64,000 nt of DNA from Furcasterigmium furcatum (Eukaryota > Ascomycota > Sordariomycetes > Glomerellales > Plectosphaerellaceae): positions 1,185,831 to 1,249,830 of the forward strand of contig BCIA01000002.1 in assembly GCA_001599815.1 (NCBI GenBank). The letters are read 5' to 3'. Below the pieces are notes generated by a model. It did no database searches, was not told where the DNA came from, and saw only the letters and a program-made list of their open reading frames with translations. Both the position numbers and the translations under genes were made by a program. Below are positions 57,019-64,000 of the stretch, one piece after another. Each line of letters begins with the position of its first letter. Position 1 is the first letter of the stretch.

Positions 57019-57741
57019 CCCGAGGTACCACTTTTCGGTGCCTCTTCTCTTCCTTCGTGTATGAAGTTATCGATGATACATTTTCTCTCAATATTTTGGG
57101 GAGGGCGCATATTCGCATGGGTTGGCGTCTCAAGGCTTGCTTTGAGACGATGGATTTTTCTGGCTGCAGGCGTCCTTGAGCGCAAGATGGGGGGGCAGCG
57201 AATTTGCTTTGTCAATGAGCCTTCTCTTTTTGCCGTTGGCAAGCTGCAGAAGAACGAAGGACGGGGGACGATACACACTGCAGTATGAGGATTGATGATA
57301 ACCTATAGAGCACGAGCAGGAGATCTCGCTCAAGAAGTCTTTTACCTAGAAGTTGACGCGGTGAATGATCTGACATGGCTGGTATTTCCAGCTTTTATAC
57401 CCTTGCTTCTGGCCAAACATTTCATGATGATGATGATGAGTCTCCGGCCTTGGTTCGTTTTCTTCGTGGTCGGTTCCATTTCCCTATCCCCTTCTATCCA
57501 ATCCAATGGGCTTGAAATGGCATTGCAAGCTATCACGTTCATTGAATGAAGAAGGACTAGCCCAAACCTAAAATCCCCAGCGCTTGGTGCTGATCTGCGT
57601 GTCGATCATCCGCCCTTCCCGTCGGTCGATCGTGACGGCGTCGTTCACTTCATCTCAACCTGTCCCAGCCTAACAACCCGGTCTATTTTAATTTAATACT
57701 ACATTCAACACCTGGGTCCGCGGCCTACGACAGTTATCATC
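57019..57741. other. Intergenic spacer
   Basis: 723 bp between the Boi-type gene and the methyltransferase gene, both plus strand. It holds a 3' UTR, an (ATG)n tract at 57424-57438 and the methyltransferase promoter, with a T/A-rich patch just before 57700. No gene is seen. Confidence 0.5.
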
Positions 57742-58584
57742 ATGCAAGACGAGCCCGAATCGCAAGTCCAATGCGCGCAGCGGATCTACAATGCTCGCGC
57801 CCCAACCTACGAGGACAGCTTCCACCCCGCCTACTCGCGGCGGCTGATGGATCTCATCCATCCGAAGCCGGGGCAGCGCGTCCTCGTCCTCGCGTGCGGG
57901 ACCGGGCTGGAGTCGTTCATGGCCGCTCAGCAAGTCGGTCCCGAGGGGGAGGTTGTCGGCGTCGACGTCGCGGAGGGCATGCTGGCGCTCGCACGGGAGC
58001 GGCAGGGCGAGGAGGCGGGGCTCGGCGGGCGGATGAAATTCTTGTCGGGCGATATCACGGATCTCCGCAGCGTGGAGGGCTTGCGAGGGCGGAAGTTTGA
58101 CTTGGTGATCTGCTCGAATGCGTTCGTGCTGCTCGGCGAGCCGGGGAGGGTTGTGAGGGAGTGGAAGGGGTGGCTGAAGCACGGGGGCAGGGTGGTGATC
58201 GATATCACGCATGAGCAGAACTTCATCGCCGGCACGGTCCTGGAGAGGACGGCGGAGAGAATGGGGATACCGTTTCCGATGAGTCGGAGGTGGATTCGGT
58301 CGCGGAACTCGTTCAAGGATGTTCTCGAGAGTGAGGGATATGTTGTCGATAGGGTTGTCGAAATGGAGAAGATATCGGGCAAGGGGAACACATACTACGA
58401 CGTCGATCAGGCAGATGAACAGTTCAATGACATCGTCGGCAGGGGCTTCACGCCGAAGATGTTCTCGGAGGAGCGTCGGGAGATGGCTCGGAAGGTATTC
58501 AGAGAGGAGTGGGCGAAAACGGCTGTCGGCGGCAAGGTTGAAAACGTGGATGTTCTCTATGTCTACATAGCGCGGGCGAAGTAG
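57742..58584 (+). CDS. Class I SAM-dependent methyltransferase, UbiE/Coq5-like
   Basis: Predicted small-molecule methyltransferase; substrate unknown. An intronless gene of 280 residues. The Rossmann core has motif I VLVLACGTGLESFMAA (about 50-65), the acidic end of strand 2 in VVGVDVAEGMLALAR, GDITDL after strand 3, and FDLVICSNAFVLL as motif IV. The sequence before it, YNARAPTYEDSFHPAYSRR, resembles the cap of UbiE-like enzymes. A C-terminal 100-residue region (VVEMEKISGKGNTYYDVDQ) probably forms the substrate lid. Its stop lies 28 bp from the stop of the HAD gene on the other strand, so their transcripts almost certainly overlap. Confidence 0.83.
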   Translation: MQDEPESQVQCAQRIYNARAPTYEDSFHPAYSRRLMDLIHPKPGQRVLVLACGTGLESFMAAQQVGPEGEVVGVDVAEGMLALARERQGEEAGLGGRMKFLSGDITDLRSVEGLRGRKFDLVICSNAFVLLGEPGRVVREWKGWLKHGGRVVIDITHEQNFIAGTVLERTAERMGIPFPMSRRWIRSRNSFKDVLESEGYVVDRVVEMEKISGKGNTYYDVDQADEQFNDIVGRGFTPKMFSEERREMARKVFREEWAKTAVGGKVENVDVLYVYIARAK

Positions 58585-58612
58585 TAGTCTTAGTATCCAG
58601 ACGAAAACTGGG

Positions 58613-59527
58613 TTACAGCTTGGCCTTTCCGGACCCCTTGTAGTTTGGCTTCACGGCGATCTTGGGGTGATCTCCCTCGAGTGCCAGCCCCGTGGCCTTC
58701 TCAAGTTCCTCGACTGCCTCGTACGCCCTGCCCAGGTGGACCTTGATCGTTCGGAAGCCCTGTCCTTTGCCGGTCTTCAGGTTCTCCCCGATGTCATCGA
58801 GAAAGAGCACGTCGTCAGGTTGAATCCCGTCAGCCCATGCGAGGGCCCGCCCTCGTTGTGTATCCGCATTCTTCGCTGCATAGGTATTGACCGTCTTGAG
58901 GGCCAGCTCGTAGATGGCCGGGTCCGGCTTCCTTAAGCCAACGTGGGCGGAGGAGACGAATACGTCGAAGAGTCTGCGAACGGGGTGATCGAGGGGATCT
59001 TCCTGCCAGAGCGGGTGTCCCTCCGGGAAGATCACGGTGTTGCTGAGCGCGGCGAGGATGTACTTCCCGCTCTCCTTGAGCTTCTTCAAGGCGGGAAACA
59101 TCCAAGGGTCCGGCGGGATCGAGTTGGTCATCATGTCGTTGAAGAGCCTCTCGCCGTCGACGGCGGGCAGCGGCGGGATGTCTTCCGGCAGATCTGGGTT
59201 TGCGGCTTGCTGGGCCCGGTAGAAATCTTTCCACCGCTGCTCGCCATGGAGATCGCGGTTGAAACCCGCGAAGAAGTCCTTGTCCATCGGGATGCTGCCC
59301 GTCTCCAGCCTGTGCCAGAAGCCATCAGGCTTGGTCTTGGAGATAGAGTAGTTGACCCATCCTGGGGGGATTCCAAGACTGAGCTCGTAGTCCAAGATTG
59401 ATTGAAACGGAGACACGACCTGAGCATGTCAGTCATGGGCGTCTGGTCTGTCGGGGGATGCGACTTCACTTACACAGACACCGCCAATGTCGAAGAGGAT
59501 CACCTTGGGTTGTTTGGAACCGGTCAT
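58613..59527 (-). CDS. HAD-superfamily hydrolase (ACAD10/epoxide-hydrolase N-terminal type)
   Basis: Predicted phosphatase or dehalogenase-like hydrolase; substrate unknown. Two exons on the minus strand, 59527-59474 and 59419-58613, joined by GTAAGT..CTCAG in phase 0, give about 286 residues. HAD motif I is in exon 1: VILFDIGGVC with the nucleophile Asp13; the +2 Asp of classical phosphatases is Gly, as in the ACAD10 N-terminal group. Motif II is AALSNT, motif III HVGLRKPDPAIYELAL (Lys), motif IV DVLFLDDIGENL. An alpha-helical cap lies between motifs I and II. Leaving out exon 1 would remove the nucleophile. It is divergent from the L5 gene. Confidence 0.85.
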
Positions 59528-60003
59528 TTCGTCTACTGCTTCTAGAACATGATTGACAAAGAAGGGGCTGTTGTCAGAGTCAGAACCAGAATCCATTGAA
59601 CTTTACATTTCACATCGCCGTCAGGTTGTGGTCCCCAACGTTGTCTTGAAGACGGGAGGATGAGGACGGCGCCGGGCATCGAGTCCCGCCCCGCATCCCG
59701 AACCTCGGCTCACTCACAGCTCGGCGGTTGACACTGAGTGTGGACTGAGTGGCGTCGCATCCACTCGTCTCGTGGACACTGATTAGTCATTCATTCACTT
59801 GCCTGGCACGTGACCCCCGCGGTCGCTCGTCGCCAACCGCACTCTTGTCCCGCCGTGCAGCTTTGGCGGGGCCCTTCTAGGGCTGCGGGCGAAAAAAATC
59901 CCCCACAGAATTTCTTCGCGAAAGGTGCATCTCGAACCTCCTCTCGAACATCACCACCACTCCTTCATCAATTAGTTGAGCACCGCCAGCCAACACCGTC
60001 AAG
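59528..60003. promoter_or_regulatory. Divergent promoter, HAD hydrolase / ribosomal protein L5
   Basis: 476 bp between two start codons. An E-box-like CACGTGAC lies at 59807-59814, about 190 bp before the L5 start, followed by a C/T-rich leader. Binding by a bHLH or Cbf1-type factor is inference. Confidence 0.45.
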
Positions 60004-61151
60004 ATGGTAAGTTGAAGACGCCTCGACCGACACTACTGTCCCCCTCCCCCCCCGACTCGAACATGCCAGAAATGGCAATGGCCCATCGTCACACCGGCAG
60101 AAATGCCTGGTAGAAAGAGTCAACGCAAGATGCTTCGGATGAAGGGCACAATCTGAAGCGCAAATTGCTGACTCGGGGGTTCTCTTTTCACAGCCTTTCA
60201 AGACTGTCAAGAGCAGCGCGTACTACAGGTAAGCATCCGAGTTCCCTCGTCCCCCTGCCGCTACCAGTCTCACTGACCTCGCCCAGTCGCTACCAGACTA
60301 AGTACAAGCGCCGCCAGCAGGGCAAGACCGACTACTACGCCCGCAAGCGCCTCATCACCCAGGCCAAGAACAAGTACAACGCGCCCAAGTACCGCCTCGT
60401 TGTCCGCTTCACCAACCGCGACATCATCTGCCAGATCATCTCCTCCGAGATCACTGGCGACAAGGTCTTCGTCGCCGCCTACTCCCACGAGCTCCCCGCC
60501 TATGGCATCAAGCACGGTCTGACCAACTGGTCCGCCGCCTACGCCACCGGTCTCCTGATCGCCCGCCGCGCCCTCTCCAAGCTCGGCCTCGACGAGACCT
60601 TCACCGGCGTTGAGGAGGCCGACGGCGAGTTCAACCTCACCGAGGCCGCCGAGACCGACGATGGCGAGCGCCGCCCCTTCAAGGCCTTCCTCGACGTCGG
60701 CCTTGCCCGTACCTCCACCGGTGCCCGCGTCTTCGGCGCCCTCAAGGGTGCCTCCGACGGCGGCATCCTCGTCCCCCACAACGAGAAGCGCTTCCCCGGC
60801 TACGACATCGAGAGCAAGGAGCTCGACGCCGATGTCCTGAAGAACTACATCTTCGGCGGCCACGTCGCTGAGTACATGGAGACCCTCGCCGACGACGATG
60901 AGGAGCGCTACAAGTCCCAGTTCCAGGGCTACATCGACGACGAGGTCGAGGCTGACTCCGTCGAGGAGATGTACACCGAGGCCCACGCCGCCATCCGCGA
61001 GGACCCCTGGAAGAAGGTCGAGACCGACGCCCCCAAGAAGTCCAAGGACGAGTGGAAGGCCGAGTCTCTGAAGTACAAGGTTGTCAGGCTCACCAAGGAG
61101 GAGCGCGAGGCCGGCGTCCGCGAGAGGATCGCCGCCCTCCGCGAGGAGTAA
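60004..61151 (+). CDS. RPL5: 60S ribosomal protein L5 (uL18)
   Basis: Large-subunit protein that carries 5S rRNA (family knowledge). Three exons, 60004-60006 (the ATG alone), 60194-60228 and 60287-61151, give 300 residues. Intron 1 (187 nt) begins GTAAGT directly after the start codon; intron 2 is GTAAGC..CCCAG in phase 2. Splicing yields [20 protein letters not shown], the standard L5 start. [32 protein letters not shown] and [18 protein letters not shown] are near-invariant. The C-terminal 40 residues are Lys/Arg/Glu-rich helix. Codon use is strongly biased to C-ending codons, as expected of a highly expressed gene. Confidence 0.97.
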
Positions 61152-61671
61152 GCGGTTCCCCCAGGGCACCCGGTGTTGTCGACGACGAAGATGATGAGGA
61201 GAGGACTGGTCTGCTTTACGCGCTCTGCCATGATCGGAACCATCGCAGGAAAAGCGACGGGCATGATGGTGACGACGTCTTGCCTGGTATGACGCGCGGG
61301 TCGTCAGGAGTTACAGAGGATTCCGGCAGGTTCATATCAAAAGGATTGACGTCGCGCATTACAATGATGATGATTCCCCCTTTTTTGTGCACTTTTATTC
61401 CCTTCGCGACCCGAGTGAGTGAGATGATGGACCGACTGTTCAATCCGCGAAACATTTCAAAATTGGCCAGCTGAAGGTGATAGTGCTTACCGTCACCGCC
61501 AATTGTCCGAGCGCGCCCGCCAATGAGAAGCACGATGATGATTGGCTTCGCGTTGAGAGCTCTCGGAGCCGCTTCTCTGGTATTAAAGCTGACGTCCCGC
61601 ACGTTGATCTCACCACTGGCCGCTTTCAGTGCCAACACAGCATACTTAAAGCTTCGCCCTCCAGTCTCGCA
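61152..61671. other. Spacer between L5 and P450 genes
   Basis: 520 bp with the L5 3' UTR and P450 promoter; a run of seven T lies at 61381-61387. No coding or RNA gene is seen. Confidence 0.5.
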
Positions 61672-63450
61672 ATGGCCCTCACGGCAGTGCCATCACTGGG
61701 CCTCGTGCTGCGGGCGCTTGGCCTGGTCTTCACGGCATACATCATCAAGGGCGTCGTGGCGCTGTACCAGACACGAACCTGGTTCCGCCGGCTTGCGAAG
61801 GAGCACAATCTCGTAAGACATGATAAATCTGCTGCCGGGCACGTCGTGCCAGCCTCAATCTACTAACGGGCCCGCGAAGACAACGCTCCCGAACCACTCA
61901 TTCATCTTCGGCGATCTCATCAGCATGGGCAAGGCTCTGGCCAAACATCCCTCTGACATCGGCGGCCATACCAACTTCGATGCCTTGGCTCAGGAGCATC
62001 CCCATCTCGCCAAGGCGGGCGCCTTCTACGTTGACGTATGGCCCATCTCATGGCCGATGCTCGTCGTTTTCCACCCGGACCTGTGTGCCCAGTTCACGCA
62101 GGATAACCCTTTCCCGAAGCATGAGATTCTCAAGTTCGAGTTCCAGGTCTTTTCGCAGTGCAAGGACCTCGTGACGTCCGATGGCAGCTACTGGAAGAAG
62201 TGGCGGTCTATCTACAACCCCGGCTTCTCTGCCCAGAATATCCAGATGCTCGTCCCCGGCTTCGTGGAGGAGGCCTTGCTTCTGAAGAAGTACCTCGAGG
62301 ACGTTGCCCGGTCGGGAGAGAAGATCAAGCTCGAGGACAGACTTATGGAGGCCACCTGCGATATCATCGGCCGTGCCGTGCTGTAAGTGAGCGCCCGTCA
62401 CCTGGGACGATGGTGCGTGAGTGCTGACACCAAGGAAGCGGGAAGAGCTTGGGCATCCAGACGTCCGAGTCAGCCTTCTGGATCGCCCTGAAGAACAATG
62501 TCGCCTGGCTCGCTGCCAACTGGGCGCCTCCGTACTGGTCTAAGCTCTTGAATCCGATGCGCCTACCCTTACTGTGGAAGAACAACCGCATCATGTTCAA
62601 CGAGCTCAGGCCCATGATCGAGGACCAGCTTCGCAACGACGACCGCATTGAAGGGCCCAAGACCATCAACGCGCTGGCCATCCGCGCCTTCAAGAAGGAG
62701 TTCGGCACCGGCTCGAAGCCGGGCAGCAAGCTCGAGCGCGACTTCATCGAGACGACCGTCGAGCAGATGAAGATCTTCCTCTTCGCAGGCCACGACACCA
62801 CCTCCTCGACCCTCTGCTACGCCTACTACCGCCTACATAAGAACCCAGAGGCTCTCGCTAAGCTCCGCGCCGAGCACGACGCCGTCTTCGGCCCCGATCC
62901 CTCCGTCGCCGCGGACCTCATCGCCGCCACGCCCACCCTGCTCAACCAGCTCCCGTACACCACCGCTATCCTCAAGGAGACCCTGCGCCTCAGCCCGCCC
63001 GTCTCCTCCGTCCGCCAGACCCAGGAAGAGGTCTACCTCGTCCACCCCGAAACCCGCCAGCGCCTGCCCACCAAGGGCTTCATGGTCATGTCTTCCGCAC
63101 ACATGATGCAGCGCCACCCGGACTACTGGCCCGATCCCGAGGCCTTCATCCCAGAGCGCTGGCTTGCGCGGGAGGGCGACCCGCTACGGCCCGTGAAGAA
63201 CACCTGGCGGCCTTTCGAGCTGGGCGCGCGAGGCTGTGTGGGCCAGGAGCTGGCCATGACGGAGCTGCGGATGCTCCTGGCCCTGATGGTGCGGGACCTG
63301 GATATCATCCCGGCCTACGACAAGGGCGCGCCGACGTTCGGCGGGGACGAGGCGTACCAGCAGGACGTGCCTGGGAACCTAGTCCCCCATCCGAAGGACG
63401 GCCTGCCCGCGAGGATCAAGTTGAGGAAGCACGTGCCCGCTCCGGCGTGA
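61672..63450 (+). CDS. Cytochrome P450 monooxygenase
   Basis: Microsomal heme-thiolate monooxygenase; substrate unknown. Three exons, 61672-61812, 61880-62382 and 62439-63450, with GTAAGA..GAAG (CTAAC branch) and GTAAGT..GAAG introns, give about 551 residues. An N-terminal membrane anchor (LGLVLRALGLVFTAYIIKGV) is followed by the P450 fold: I helix LFAGHDTTSSTLCYAYY, ExxR in LKETLRLSPP, FIPERWL, and the heme loop FELGARGCVGQ with Cys481. The C helix carries YWKKWRSIYNPGF. Similar fungal enzymes include StcS-like and other long-chain or polyketide oxidases, but no biosynthetic core gene is nearby. It is convergent with the transketolase-like gene, 106 bp between stops. Confidence 0.92.
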
Positions 63451-63556
63451 GAGCCCAGGCCTGGCGCAGTAATCAAGACTCATGTTCATCATATCTATTT
63501 CACTTTACAACATGTCTGTCTCATCTCATGCCTCATCCCACATCTTCTCCTCTAGC

Positions 63557-64000
63557 TCAGTGCTCGAACCCGACCCCCAAGGGCCCGTTCAGGTCCCGAA
63601 AGTCCCCCCGCAGAGCCCCGATGCCGTTCGCGCGGACCTCCTCCACCAGGTCCCTGATCTTCGGCGCCATCCGCGCGGGCTCGAAGCCGAAGTACTCGTA
63701 CGCCGCCTTGGAGGGCAGGCTCTTCCCGAACCGGCGCATCGAGAAGGACGCGTCGGCGTAGCGCTCCCACCCGTTCGCGGCGTACGCCTCGATGACGACG
63801 ACGGGCCTCCCGCTCTCGGGCCGCAGGACGGAGCGCCTGTACTCGCGGGTCTGCTGCTCGAAGAGCCTCGGGCAGGGGAAGGAGACGACGCGCGCGCGGA
63901 TGCCGTGCTCGCTCGCGAGGAGGTCGCGCGTCTGCATGGCGTAGCCGAGCTCGGAGCCGACGCCGATGAGGGTGACGTCGAAGCCGTCCTGCTCGGCGAA
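63557..64000 (-). CDS. Transketolase / dihydroxyacetone-synthase-like protein, C-terminal part (truncated by window edge)
   Basis: Only the last 147 residues are in the window; the gene continues past 64000. They form the C-terminal transketolase domain: VTLIGVGSELGYAMQTRDLL, RVVSFPCPRLFEQQ, PVVVIEAYAANGWERYADAS, FGKSLPSKAAYEYFGFEP. The EAYAANGWERYADA segment is closer to dihydroxyacetone synthases and the related fungal transketolase-like group than to the pentose-phosphate enzyme, where Val-Glu-Ala-Ser is typical. The C terminus is GVGFEH, not a peroxisomal SKL/NKL signal, so a cytosolic place is likely. The TPP and pyrimidine domains lie outside the window. Confidence 0.85.
   Translation of the reverse strand, partial: FAEQDGFDVTLIGVGSELGYAMQTRDLLASEHGIRARVVSFPCPRLFEQQTREYRRSVLRPESGRPVVVIEAYAANGWERYADASFSMRRFGKSLPSKAAYEYFGFEPARMAPKIRDLVEEVRANGIGALRGDFRDLNGPLGVGFEH

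Noticed and set aside
1..64000. tRNA or 5S rRNA genes
   Set aside because: Reading for B-box-like GGTTCGA(A/N)TCC and matching A boxes gave no convincing pair; a tRNAscan run would settle it.

Overview
The window is nuclear DNA of a filamentous ascomycete (Pezizomycotina, most likely Sordariomycetes; the rank is inferred). Genes lie 0.03-3 kb apart on both strands. Most carry short GT..AG introns of about 50-110 nt with CTAAC-like branch sites. Codons are strongly GC-ending, and the products are typical fungal housekeeping proteins plus families expanded in filamentous fungi (rhodopsin-domain, RTA1-like, APH-like kinase, P450, berberine-bridge oxidase). I rebuilt exon structures by hand, so CDS coordinates run from start codon to stop codon and exons are listed in the evidence. 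No tRNA, rRNA, CRISPR array, transposon or secondary-metabolite core enzyme was recognised.

Layout, left to right. 0.3-8 kb: the actin regulator Aip1, ALG13 (N-glycosylation) divergent from a mitochondrial ribosomal protein of the Rsm24/mS35 type, and a fatty aldehyde dehydrogenase. 8.4-20.4 kb: an ISWI chromatin remodeller divergent from a HAPSTR1-like gene, then eIF3i divergent from trifunctional C1-tetrahydrofolate synthase. 21.8-31.7 kb: a more accessory, gene-poor stretch with a ferric-reductase-like oxidoreductase, a secreted berberine-bridge-type flavoprotein and a seven-helix rhodopsin-domain protein. 31.7-46.4 kb: a large intronless coiled-coil protein beside a small TPR protein (both unrecognised), an RTA1-like membrane protein, a Tgl2-like lipase, an alpha-arrestin with a PPxY motif, and an APH-family kinase broken by one in-frame stop. 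46.7-57 kb: a MIZ/SP-RING protein divergent from a Boi-type SH3-SAM-PH polarity protein. 57.7-64 kb: a methyltransferase and a HAD hydrolase tail to tail, ribosomal protein L5, a cytochrome P450, and the 3' end of a transketolase/dihydroxyacetone-synthase-like gene running off the right edge.

The genes do not form one pathway. Several divergent pairs probably share promoters. The observations most worth following are: C1-THF synthase appears able to make mitochondrial and cytosolic forms from two in-frame start codons; the SP-RING protein has an extra Cys/His insertion in its zinc finger and a repeat-bearing 425-nt intron; the APH-like gene is a fresh-looking pseudogene; the coiled-coil/TPR pair is uncharacterised; and two microexon-bearing genes would be easily mis-annotated.
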